From Bacteroidetes bacterium UBA1941 (GTDB taxonomy: Bacteria > Bacteroidota > Bacteroidia > Chitinophagales > LD1), in contig DDEZ01000002.1 in the NCBI GenBank assembly GCA_002336805.1, positions 248,001 to 312,000 on the forward strand: DNA of 64,000 bases. The letters are read 5' to 3'. Of the stretch, positions 9,156 through 17,779 are shown in pieces (within the stretch, counting starts at the first letter, position 1; each line of letters begins with the position of its first letter). The notes beneath the pieces are model-generated. The model did no database searches. It saw only the letters and a list, made by a program, of their open reading frames with translations, and had not been told where the DNA came from. The position numbers were made by a program, and so were the translations under genes.

Positions 9156-9693
9156 AAACCAAAAAAATTAGATATTCTCAATATATTATATAAAACAAAA
9201 ATCAAATAAAAATTATCTATCAAACCATATACTATTGTCCGTCAATCTTTTTCTCAGGCTCCGATGTCAATATTAATGTTATAGTACGATAAAATAGAAT
9301 ATATTATTCAGCCAAATACTCTAAAAATCGGGCCAAACCCATTATTATGAATAATTACGTTGTAAATCAGTATAATACGAAGCCAATTTATGGTCGCGTA
9401 AGATGGTGGTTGTACGTTTTTCAGGCCAGCTCTAGACTTTTAATAGCACACCTTTACCAATATCTTGAACTCAACATTACATTGATAGTTTTCGATAAAT
9501 ATAGACTACTCCCTCCAAACTACCTTTATAAAAAAACTTAATTGATGTACGGGGCGTATTGTTTTTGGTTTGTTTAAACAAAACAGCTATTGTAAAAAAG
9601 GTAAGCTGCTCGTCCGCTCCAGATCGATCGACCGGCGCCCTGCTGCCCGATCCGCTGATACGTCTCGGCCCTTTAGCATATATTTGGCAGAGT
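9156..9693. other. AT-rich intergenic gap
   Basis: These 538 bases separate two divergent genes. The stretch from about 9160 to 9560 is much richer in A and T than the surroundings and has no credible gene. A 64-codon open frame at 9347-9541 shows no coding pattern that I recognise. From 9600 the composition returns to normal. The region should hold promoters for both flanking genes; only the element listed at 9679 is recognisable. Confidence 0.6.
9679..9686 (+). promoter_or_regulatory. Bacteroidota -7 promoter element before the epimerase gene
   Basis: TATATTTG matches the -7 consensus TAnnTTTG exactly. It ends 7 bases before the ATG at 9694, so any transcript starting from it would have almost no leader. 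No -33 TTTG is present at the usual distance, so this is a tentative call. Confidence 0.35.
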
Positions 9694-10659
9694 ATGTCAA
9701 ATGCTCTGGTACTCGGTGGTGGCGGATTTATTGGTTCTCATCTGGTCAGCAGATTGATCGGTGAGGGATATGATGTCACTGCTGCAGATATGCATCTGCC
9801 GGAGTTTGGCACCAGTGAGGCAGGGCGATTTCTACTAGGTGACCTACGGGAAGCGGCTTTCTGCCATTCCGTTTTTGACCGGCAGTATGATCGCGTCTAC
9901 CAGCTCGCTGCAGATATGGGTGGTGCGGGGTATATTTTCACCGGAGCGCATGATGCGGCTATCATGGCCAACTCGGCCCAGATCAATCTCAACGTGATCC
10001 GCGAATCTATCAGAGTACAGCCTAAAGTGATCTTCTATGCCTCATCGGCATGTATCTATCCACCTCCCGCTATATACTCAGACCAGATCTATGAGGAGTC
10101 TACGGCCTATCCCGCCCAGCCGGATAGTGAGTATGGCTGGGAGAAGCTATTCTCGGAGCGGCTCTACCTGGCTCACGCGCGCAATACGGGACTGAATGTG
10201 CGGATAGCGCGCCTGCACAATGTATACGGACCGGGCTCAGCATGGGACGGGGGCAAAGAAAAAGCGATCGCAGCCTTATGCCGCAAGGTCATCCTGACCC
10301 CTCACGGGGGTGAGATTCAAGTCTGGGGCGATGGCCTGCAGACACGCTCATTTCTATATATAGATGAGTGTCTGGATGGCATAGAGAGGCTGCTGCAGTC
10401 ATCCGTGGGCGATCCCATCAATATAGGATCTGAAGAGATGGTGACCATACACCAGCTAGCTGAAATGATCATAGGCCTATCCGGCAAGACGCTCCATATC
10501 AAGAATATAGACGGTCCCAAAGGCGTAGACATCCGTACCTCTCACAATGAGCGGATCAGAAAAGAAATGCACTGGGCCCCGTCCTATCCGCTGCTGGCGG
10601 GACTGCAGCAGACCTATGCCTGGATAGCAGCCCGGATAGTTCAAAACCCTCCTGCCTGA
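9694..10659 (+). CDS. NAD-dependent sugar-nucleotide epimerase, GDP-mannose 3,5-epimerase-like
   Basis: This is an extended SDR enzyme of 321 residues from the ATG at 9694. The frame stays open upstream to 9559, but the Rossmann motif LGGGGFIGSHL sits correctly only with this start. The active-site serine motif YASSACIYP and the YGWEK (YxxxK) motif are present. The segments DSEYGWEKLFSER and VRIARLHNVYGP closely resemble plant-type GDP-mannose 3,5-epimerase, which makes GDP-L-galactose and GDP-L-gulose. It is the first gene of a tight four-gene run, with one base between it and the next gene. The exact substrate is inferred from motif similarity. Confidence 0.85.
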   Translation: MSNALVLGGGGFIGSHLVSRLIGEGYDVTAADMHLPEFGTSEAGRFLLGDLREAAFCHSVFDRQYDRVYQLAADMGGAGYIFTGAHDAAIMANSAQINLNVIRESIRVQPKVIFYASSACIYPPPAIYSDQIYEESTAYPAQPDSEYGWEKLFSERLYLAHARNTGLNVRIARLHNVYGPGSAWDGGKEKAIAALCRKVILTPHGGEIQVWGDGLQTRSFLYIDECLDGIERLLQSSVGDPINIGSEEMVTIHQLAEMIIGLSGKTLHIKNIDGPKGVDIRTSHNERIRKEMHWAPSYPLLAGLQQTYAWIAARIVQNPPA

Positions 10660-10660
10660 G

Positions 10661-11728
10661 ATGACTGCGCCAGCCAAAAAGACGATAGGCCTGGCAGCCA
10701 TTGCTGTCATATCTGTGGCTACAGTGATACTGCTGGAGGTCGCCCTACGCATGCTAGGCTTCTACAAAACCTATACGGAGAAAATGGATGGCGAGTATGT
10801 GAGCTACTATGGCCGCCAGATGCCTACGTGGTTTTGGGGGCATCACCCTTTTGATTCCATCATTGATAATAAACCGGAGTACACTTACCACACCAAGGCC
10901 AATAACTATGGATTTGCTGACCGCGATTTTGATACACTCGCAGATGGTCATGTGCTGAAAGGGCTCGTATTGGGAGATTCTTTTGCTCAGGGCATGGGGG
11001 CACCACCTGACAGCAGCTGGCCGGCCCTGCTTGAGTCACTGCTAAACGATAGCCAAGACAGTACACACTACCGCATCTATAATTGTGGTGTAGCGGGTAG
11101 CGACCCTTTCTTTGAGTACGTGCAGCTGCGTGAGAAGCTCATCAACCTCCATCCGGATGTGGTCATCATGAGTATCAACTACTCAGATATCAATGACTGC
11201 ATGACACGCGGTGGTCTGGAGCGCTTCCACTCAGATGGCACTACGCAGTTCGCTCCCGGCCCGTGGTTTGAGCCGCTTTACAAGAATGTGCACCTCATCC
11301 GCATGTTCGTCCACTTTGTACTCAGGTACGACTTCTCTCTGCTATCCCCTGCCCGGCATGAGCAGCGGTCAACAGAAGCGCTACGGCAACTGGCGGTCTG
11401 TGCAGATAGTGCGAGAATACTTTGTGCAGATCGTGGTGTCCGCTTTCTGGTAGTGCTGCATCCATACCTGGATCCGCATGACCGCTATCTACAGAAGCAA
11501 GACATACTGCCGGGTATGATGCCCCTGCTGCAGCAAAAACATATAGACGCGATAAACCTCTTCAGCGACTTTAGGAAAGTAGTCACCACCGCCAACTATC
11601 AGGTCTACTCATGGCCACGTGACATGCACTACACTGCGAGAGGCTATGATCTTTTTGCTCACTTGCTGCTGCAGCGCATGCGCTGCCAGTATCCCACCCT
11701 GCTCACCAAATCCCCCTCGACAGACTGA
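10661..11728 (+). CDS. Membrane-anchored SGNH/GDSL hydrolase-like protein
   Basis: This 355-residue protein has an N-terminal transmembrane or signal-anchor segment (residues 8-28). The SGNH block I motif GDSFAQG lies near residue 106 and a C-terminal DMHYTARG near 325 supplies the Asp-x-His pair. SGNH proteins of this layout act as esterases or O-acyltransferase partners that trim or add acyl groups on extracytoplasmic polysaccharides. The gene follows the epimerase with one base between them, and its TGA overlaps the ATG of asnB. Modification of the glycan made by this operon is the likely role. Confidence 0.78.
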   Translation: MTAPAKKTIGLAAIAVISVATVILLEVALRMLGFYKTYTEKMDGEYVSYYGRQMPTWFWGHHPFDSIIDNKPEYTYHTKANNYGFADRDFDTLADGHVLKGLVLGDSFAQGMGAPPDSSWPALLESLLNDSQDSTHYRIYNCGVAGSDPFFEYVQLREKLINLHPDVVIMSINYSDINDCMTRGGLERFHSDGTTQFAPGPWFEPLYKNVHLIRMFVHFVLRYDFSLLSPARHEQRSTEALRQLAVCADSARILCADRGVRFLVVLHPYLDPHDRYLQKQDILPGMMPLLQQKHIDAINLFSDFRKVVTTANYQVYSWPRDMHYTARGYDLFAHLLLQRMRCQYPTLLTKSPSTD

Positions 11729-13506
11729 TGTGTGGCATAGCAGGATATATCAGGAAGGAGGGCATGGTAGACCGAGATGCCTTTGACAGGATGCGGGATA
11801 CACTGGCACATCGCGGCCCGGATGATGCACACAGCCACTACCTGATGGATGGCCGCATAGCACTGGGCCACCGCAGGCTCTCCTTTCTGGATCTGACACC
11901 AGCCGGCCGGCAGCCTATGAGCAATGAGGACGATACCATCTGGATCGTACTGAATGGAGAGATCTATAACTATATAGAACTGCGGGAGGAGCTGATCGTA
12001 TTGGGTCATCGGTTCAAGACAAAAAGTGATACAGAGGTCATCCTCCACGGATATGAGCAGTGGGGCATGGATATAGTGACCAGGCTCAAAGGAATGTTTG
12101 CCTTTGGCCTCGTGGATGTCAATAATGAGAAGGTGTATCTGGTCAGGGACCGCTTTGGCATCAAGCCTTTGTACTACAGGCATGATGAAACCGGGCTGGT
12201 TTTTGCCTCTGAGCTCAAGGCGATACTGGCTGATCCTACGTTTAAAAGGGAGATAGATTTCAGCAGCTTTGCAGATTACTTTGTCTATCGCTATATACCG
12301 TCTCCCAAGACGATCTGGAAGGGCATCTCCAAACTACCGCCTGCCACCTGGCTGGCATACGACCAGAAAACGAATACAGCTACCACTACCGAGTATTGGA
12401 CAGTGCCATCTGGCAGGGCAAAGAAACCTGAGTCAGCATTGGTAAGTTCTTTTGGCCACGATCTGGAGAGATCGGTACAGCTGCATGCACGCAGCGATGT
12501 GCCTGTTGGGTCCTTTCTGAGTGGTGGCTATGACAGCTCGGCAGTGGTCTACTATCTGTCAAAGGCCGGTACAGATCCAGATACTTTTTCTATCGGTTTT
12601 GCCGGCTGGGGCCAGAGTGAGGATCAGTATGCGCGCCTGGTAGCAGACCGGCTGGGCCTGCGGCTATCTACCACCATAGCTGATAGTAGCTCCCTGCAGC
12701 TGCTGGATATCATGCCTGATGTATATGACGAGCCGATAGCAGACATCTCTATCATACCTACCTGGCTGGTGAGCCATCTGGCACGTACTCAGGTCAAGGC
12801 TGTGATGAGTGGTGAGGGTGCAGATGAGCTATTGGGGGGCTATACCTGGCAGAAAGAATTTTTTGCCCTGAGCCATATACCGCTTGGGCAAAAGCTAAAG
12901 CAATGGATAAAGGGAGAGAAGACTGATACGGTAGAGTATTATGCGGAGGCTATGGCCATGGGCAGGTTTGACCGGACACAGCTTTCTGCAATGTTCACAG
13001 AAGGCTATCAGCAGTATATAGCCACGGATACGGATTGGTTTTATCGTCAGCACTACGATAGTGGCTTGTCTCCGCTCCAGAGTATACAAAAGATGGATAT
13101 CAAGTGCTTCATGGGAGAGCTGGTCCTGACCAAAATAGACCGTGCCAGCATGGCCAACTCGCTCGAGGTGCGGGTACCTTTTCTGGATCACGAGATTTTT
13201 GAGGATGTGCTTAGCACCGATGAGCGCATTTATTTCAAACCGGACACCACTAAGTACCTGCTCTATGAAAATATCAAAGAGCACTTGCCACAAGAAATAC
13301 TACATCGAAAGAAGCAAGGATTCGTAGGCCCGGACAGCTACTACATGGATATAGCCTGGTATAGGAGTATATTAGACCAGTCAAAACTGATAGGAGACGG
13401 CATCATAAAGAGTGAATACTACCGGCAGCTGCTGGCTGCTGAGGAGCACTGGCGCCTCTGGAAACTGGCCGTGATGGAGAAGTGGTATCAAAAATGGAAA
13501 CCCTGA
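11728..13506 (+). CDS. asnB: Asparagine synthase (glutamine-hydrolysing)
   Basis: This is a 592-residue enzyme with the N-terminal nucleophile Cys2 (MCGIAGY) of a class II glutamine amidotransferase domain (about residues 2-200), followed by a synthetase domain with the PP-loop SGGYDSS near 267. The family transfers glutamine-derived ammonia to an AMP-activated carboxylate. In polysaccharide loci AsnB homologues often amidate uronic acids or act on other carboxylates and do not make free asparagine. Its overlap with the SGNH gene and closeness to the Wzt-like ATPase suggest a glycan role here. Confidence 0.92.
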   Translation: MCGIAGYIRKEGMVDRDAFDRMRDTLAHRGPDDAHSHYLMDGRIALGHRRLSFLDLTPAGRQPMSNEDDTIWIVLNGEIYNYIELREELIVLGHRFKTKSDTEVILHGYEQWGMDIVTRLKGMFAFGLVDVNNEKVYLVRDRFGIKPLYYRHDETGLVFASELKAILADPTFKREIDFSSFADYFVYRYIPSPKTIWKGISKLPPATWLAYDQKTNTATTTEYWTVPSGRAKKPESALVSSFGHDLERSVQLHARSDVPVGSFLSGGYDSSAVVYYLSKAGTDPDTFSIGFAGWGQSEDQYARLVADRLGLRLSTTIADSSSLQLLDIMPDVYDEPIADISIIPTWLVSHLARTQVKAVMSGEGADELLGGYTWQKEFFALSHIPLGQKLKQWIKGEKTDTVEYYAEAMAMGRFDRTQLSAMFTEGYQQYIATDTDWFYRQHYDSGLSPLQSIQKMDIKCFMGELVLTKIDRASMANSLEVRVPFLDHEIFEDVLSTDERIYFKPDTTKYLLYENIKEHLPQEILHRKKQGFVGPDSYYMDIAWYRSILDQSKLIGDGIIKSEYYRQLLAAEEHWRLWKLAVMEKWYQKWKP

Positions 13507-13509
13507 AGA

Positions 13510-14802
13510 TTGAGTAGCAGGCAAAACGACATAGCGATAGAGATAGATGGTATATCAAAAGAGTACCATGTCAGACCCGGCACGTCCATACCTGGCCAGG
13601 GCGCAGGGCATTTTGCCGCCTTGAGCAATGTATCTTTTACACTGCATCGTGGAGATATAGTCGGTATAGTAGGGCGCAATGGCTCCGGCAAATCTACCCT
13701 ACTGAAGATTCTAAGCATGATCACTAAGCCGACATCGGGCGAGGCCCGTTTTTACGGATCCGTGAGGTCTATCCTGGATTTTGGTAGCAATTTTCATCCG
13801 GACATGTCCGGCAGGGACAATGTGATGATACAGCTCCGCATAGCAGGCGTCCCGGCTGCCCGGTTTGACTCCTACTACCAGCAGATAGTAGCATTCAGCG
13901 AGATAGCAGACTTTATGGATCAGCCTGTCAAGGTCTACTCCAGCGGTATGTTTCTCCGTTTAGGTTTTTCTGTAGCTTTTCATTTGTCATCTGATATTCT
14001 CATCCTGGATGAGGTTCTGTCTGTAGGTGACGAAGGCTTTCGCATGAAATGCCGCGAAATGCTGAAAGAACTGGCCAGGAGCGGCAAGACCATCCTCTTC
14101 GTATCGCACAATAAAGCCGAAGTGCTGGAGCTGAGCAATAGGTGCATCTGGCTGGACAAGGGCGAAATAAAAAAGATCGGCGCGCCGGCAGAGGTGATGG
14201 GCGAATACTTTGCGCTCTATCGTGATAATCATGATGGCAAAAAAACCGTAGTGGTACCGGAGCTCAATGCACATGACTCCTATGGATCTATATCTCTGAG
14301 CTGGAGCGCAGGTAGCGCACCGGGCAATGAGACCATGGCAGTGCGCAGTATCAGCGTGACCTCCGCAGCGCACGGCAGGGATATCTATCTCGCAGATGAT
14401 ATCCTGCTACGGTTTCAGCTGGATAAAAGAAAGTCAGGGGTCAATATCGGAGCTTTCTTCTTTCTGGAGGATATACTATTTCAGCCGGTATTGGTCGGCC
14501 ATTTTCTCAATAATGATGGTGATCAAAACCTGAGCGAGGTGGTCCGTGACAAAACGGGCCTGATAGATATAGAGTGTACTATCCCCGGGCATCTGCTGAC
14601 ACCTGGCAAATATTACCTGAGGTTGCGGTTTGGCGTGGAGCCGGGCACATGGTCTGTAGATTCACAGGAAGGATTCCGGCTCACAGAGGAGCTGCATTTC
14701 ACCATAAAGGAGCCCGCAAACTATGCAGACTATATCGGAGATCTCAGCAAGGGTTCTGTGCGTCCTGCACTGCGCTGGAATATAAGTGCAGCCTCAGAAT
14801 AG
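13510..14802 (+). CDS. Polysaccharide-export ABC transporter ATP-binding protein (Wzt/TagH type)
   Basis: This 430-residue protein has Walker A GRNGSGKST near residue 58, an ABC signature region YSSGMFLRLGFS, Walker B ILILDEVLSVGD and the H-loop SHN. About 180 residues follow the ATPase, predicted to be a Wzt-C-like beta sandwich that binds the glycan end modification. The family exports O-antigen or teichoic acid together with a Wzm/TagG permease. The start is TTG at 13510, since no ATG or GTG fits upstream of the ATPase fold. No permease gene is present in this window. The 3' end overlaps the convergent oxygenase gene by 9 bases. Confidence 0.9.
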   Translation: MSSRQNDIAIEIDGISKEYHVRPGTSIPGQGAGHFAALSNVSFTLHRGDIVGIVGRNGSGKSTLLKILSMITKPTSGEARFYGSVRSILDFGSNFHPDMSGRDNVMIQLRIAGVPAARFDSYYQQIVAFSEIADFMDQPVKVYSSGMFLRLGFSVAFHLSSDILILDEVLSVGDEGFRMKCREMLKELARSGKTILFVSHNKAEVLELSNRCIWLDKGEIKKIGAPAEVMGEYFALYRDNHDGKKTVVVPELNAHDSYGSISLSWSAGSAPGNETMAVRSISVTSAAHGRDIYLADDILLRFQLDKRKSGVNIGAFFFLEDILFQPVLVGHFLNNDGDQNLSEVVRDKTGLIDIECTIPGHLLTPGKYYLRLRFGVEPGTWSVDSQEGFRLTEELHFTIKEPANYADYIGDLSKGSVRPALRWNISAASE

Positions 14803-15639
14803 GTGCGTGATCTTGTCCAGCATCCGCTGCTTCCAGAACGTATTCATGCGGCCATCTATGTAGGTAGATTCAGATGGCTTTATTGTCCTGCAGAGCTTAC
14901 CTAGCTGTGGTCTGCGGAAATGGTCATACTGCATGTAAAATTCAGGATCTGTCACTTCGTATACTTCTATCTCATCTGATCCCTCAGGCTGGCAGTAGTG
15001 CAACCACGGGCCTTCCTGCGGTGCAAAGGACAAATTGATGGCAGGCCTTGCTTCGCTACTTTTATTTGGAGGGGAGTAGTGCAGCAGGGCGTGATCATAG
15101 ATGATCACATCACCAGCCTGCATAGGCAGCAGCCTGCCATAGAGGCGCTCCCATAGGGACTCATTGTCTCTCGTACTCTGCCGGATCAGTGGGCCGCGTA
15201 CCATATTGGTGATCTTGTGCGAACCTCCTATGACACCAAATCTTCCATTGTCAGGAGTGGTATCTACCAGTGGTGACCATACAGCCACTGAGCGGCTCCG
15301 AGTCTCATCCACATAGGACCAGTCAGCATGCAGGTCCATAGCTACCTGCGGGTCAGGGTTTTTTACCATCAGATTGCCGAATAGAGGTGCGTAATCATTC
15401 AGGTAGGGTGCCACTTTAGGCACGATCACAGATGCCATGGTATCATGCACTCGCTTCTTGTATGCCAGGTCAGAGCTGAAGTGGCTGGTGTGAAAGGAAC
15501 CTGCGCACTCACTACGGAATGAAGCAAACAGATCCCGCAATACAGCAACATCAGCTGCGCTGAGCAGCCCCGGGAAAATAAGAAACCCCTTGCGCTCAAA
15601 ATCCTTTTGCAGGCTGCTATCACGAAAAGTGCTGCGCAT
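14794..15639 (-). CDS. Phytanoyl-CoA dioxygenase (PhyH) family protein
   Basis: This 281-residue protein has the Fe(II)/2-oxoglutarate facial triad in the spacing of the PhyH family: HADWSY (H-x-D) and a distal H in DHALLHYSPPN, with GSHK in between. It would hydroxylate a small substrate in the cytoplasm using 2-oxoglutarate and oxygen. It sits four bases downstream of a second PhyH protein on the same strand, and the two probably share a transcript. In glycan loci such enzymes are thought to act on sugar nucleotides or lipid parts. The substrate is unknown. Confidence 0.82.
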   Translation of the reverse strand: MRSTFRDSSLQKDFERKGFLIFPGLLSAADVAVLRDLFASFRSECAGSFHTSHFSSDLAYKKRVHDTMASVIVPKVAPYLNDYAPLFGNLMVKNPDPQVAMDLHADWSYVDETRSRSVAVWSPLVDTTPDNGRFGVIGGSHKITNMVRGPLIRQSTRDNESLWERLYGRLLPMQAGDVIIYDHALLHYSPPNKSSEARPAINLSFAPQEGPWLHYCQPEGSDEIEVYEVTDPEFYMQYDHFRRPQLGKLCRTIKPSESTYIDGRMNTFWKQRMLDKITHLF

Positions 15640-15643
15640 AAGG

Positions 15644-16570
15644 CTAAGAAGGCATGTGTTTTTTGATCAGGCGCTCCAATTGTTTAGTATTGATGTCAAA
15701 GGGTTTGAACTTCACCACCTCTTTTTTCCATTTGGTCTCATCCGGCTTAGATATAAAGTCATAACCGTAATAAAAGTTCTCGTCTACCTCATATTTTTCT
15801 ATCAGATCATCGGCTATTTCTTTATTGCGGAAATAGTAGACGAGCTGATAGTCCTTGCGCAGCACGGTGATGGTGATCGCATGGCGAATCTCTTTTGATA
15901 GGTTGGGCGCGCTGGAGTGGATCGTGGCGGGGTCAAATACCAGTACATCTCCGGCCTTGATCAGGGCCGGTTTCACATACTTGTAGAGCGTCTCCGTATG
16001 ATTGCGAAACTGCCAGGGCACTCCCAGGCTGCGTTGCGTATTGCCCCACAGGTGGCTACCGGAGAGGAATGCCACGGGGCCATTTTCCAGAGTAATGTCG
16101 CAGAATGGTATCCAGATAAAAAGGCAATAATCTTTCTCCTCATCTATCACGGTACTGTCCTGATGGATCAGCAGGTCGCTATTGACATGCGGAGGCTTGA
16201 CCTGATAGGCGCCACCGGTATGCTCATCCACCTTGTCCATCTGAAACATACGGGGCAAAATGGTCTTTGCATTCTTATTGATGACGGCCTGGGTCTTTTT
16301 CCTGATCTCAGGATTGAAGAGGCGGCCACTATTCAGCAGGTGCTTATCCAGCTCAAAACCTTCCAGCTTGGATATTTCCTGAAAGGTATCCATAAACGAG
16401 GCGATCTCCTCCGGCTTTACCACATTCTCCAGTACGCACCAGCCGTTTTTCAGAAACTCTGCATGTTTAGCCGGGTCTATAAAAAACTGGTCCCGCCGGA
16501 TCTCCTCATATGGATTAGGACCCTGCTCCTCCCGGGCGAAAAGTCTGCTGAAAAATGATGTGATATCCAT
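15644..16570 (-). CDS. Phytanoyl-CoA dioxygenase (PhyH) family protein, second copy
   Basis: This 308-residue protein has the PhyH iron-binding pattern: IHQDST (H-x-D), LSGSHLWG, and a distal histidine in DPATIHSSAPN. It resembles its downstream neighbour only in these motifs and general length, so the two are diverged and probably use different substrates. It is the first gene of the two-gene minus-strand unit. It is divergent from the aminotransferase gene, with about 100 bases between the starts. Confidence 0.82.
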   Translation of the reverse strand: MDITSFFSRLFAREEQGPNPYEEIRRDQFFIDPAKHAEFLKNGWCVLENVVKPEEIASFMDTFQEISKLEGFELDKHLLNSGRLFNPEIRKKTQAVINKNAKTILPRMFQMDKVDEHTGGAYQVKPPHVNSDLLIHQDSTVIDEEKDYCLFIWIPFCDITLENGPVAFLSGSHLWGNTQRSLGVPWQFRNHTETLYKYVKPALIKAGDVLVFDPATIHSSAPNLSKEIRHAITITVLRKDYQLVYYFRNKEIADDLIEKYEVDENFYYGYDFISKPDETKWKKEVVKFKPFDINTKQLERLIKKHMPS

Positions 16571-16673
16571 CTATCTGATGATGTATGACCAAATATAAGC
16601 AATAACCGCCGGAGCGTAATGAATGAACTTTGTCATTATATTTACCCGTATTGATTTAAACACTTTATCGCTG

Positions 16674-17777
16674 ATGCAGGTCCCATTTGTCTCTCTATCT
16701 CCGCTCCATGAGCAGCTACGGAGGGACCTCCATGAGCAGCTGGACCGCCTGATAGACAGAAGCGATTTCATACTGGGTGGAGAGGTCGCAGCGTTTGACT
16801 CCGATTACGCTACCTACTCCGGCACAGCATATAGCCTCGGCATCAGCAATGGCCTCGATGCCCTCAAGATAGCCCTCCGGGCCCTGGGCATCGGCCCGGG
16901 CGATGAGGTCATCGTACCCGCCACTACCTATATAGCGTCCCTCTTTGCCATCATAGATATCGGGGCTATACCTGTATTGGCGGAGCCTGATGAGTATACA
17001 TATAATATCACAGCCAATACTATAAGGCCTATTTTGACCCCTCGGACCAAGGCCATCATGCCGGTACACCTGTACGGACAGCCATGTGATATGGATCCTA
17101 TCATGGCACTGGCGGAGGAGCAAAGACTATATGTGATAGAAGATAATGCCCAGGCGCAGGGTGCCACCTATCGTGGCAAAAAGACCGGAGGCTTCGGTCA
17201 TATCAACGGCACCAGTTTTTACCCATCTAAAAATCTCGGCGCTATGGGAGATGCCGGTGCGATCACGACTGATAGCGAAGTACTATACCGGCAGGCAGCG
17301 CTCCTGCGCAATATGGGCAGCGATAAAAAATACCACCACGAACTGATCGGCTACAATGCGCGCATGGATACTATGCAGGCAGCCGTGCTGCGCTGCAAAC
17401 TGCCACATCTGGACGCCTGGAATAAGGAAAGGCAGCGCCTGGCAGACAGGTATCTGCACAACCTGAAGGATGCAGGAGTCATCTTACCTCAGACCCTGGC
17501 TGATGCAGTACATGTGTATCACCTTTTTGTCATCAGGCATGACAGGAGAGATGCGCTGCAGGCCCACCTGCAGGCCAGCGGCATTCAGACATTGATCCAC
17601 TATCCTGTGCCACCACATATGCAGCCGGCGCTGGAGAGGTTTGGCTGGCAGCAGGGGCAATTTCCGACCACGGAGCAGATATCCGGCACTTGCCTCAGCC
17701 TGCCGCTTTTCGTAGGTATGACTGACCAGCAGGTAGATTTTGTGTCCGAAAAAATCATAGCTTTCACACAGCAATAA
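16674..17777 (+). CDS. DegT/DnrJ/EryC1/StrS-family sugar aminotransferase
   Basis: This is a PLP-dependent enzyme of 367 residues from the ATG at 16674. The frame extends upstream to 16623, but family members begin as here with xVPFVxL. K186 in YPSKNLGAMGD is the internal aldimine lysine. The family converts keto-sugar nucleotides to amino sugars, for example 3- or 4-amino-4,6-dideoxy sugars. It starts a tight plus-strand run with the amidotransferase (two bases on), the nitrilase and the carbamoyltransferase. A keto-sugar precursor must come from elsewhere, because no dehydratase is visible in the window. Confidence 0.92.
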   Translation: MQVPFVSLSPLHEQLRRDLHEQLDRLIDRSDFILGGEVAAFDSDYATYSGTAYSLGISNGLDALKIALRALGIGPGDEVIVPATTYIASLFAIIDIGAIPVLAEPDEYTYNITANTIRPILTPRTKAIMPVHLYGQPCDMDPIMALAEEQRLYVIEDNAQAQGATYRGKKTGGFGHINGTSFYPSKNLGAMGDAGAITTDSEVLYRQAALLRNMGSDKKYHHELIGYNARMDTMQAAVLRCKLPHLDAWNKERQRLADRYLHNLKDAGVILPQTLADAVHVYHLFVIRHDRRDALQAHLQASGIQTLIHYPVPPHMQPALERFGWQQGQFPTTEQISGTCLSLPLFVGMTDQQVDFVSEKIIAFTQQ

Positions 17778-17779
17778 TC

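Noticed and set aside
9347..9541. 64-codon open frame in the AT-rich gap
   Set aside because: No recognisable motif, no promoter or neighbour support, and AT-rich sequence rich in chance features.
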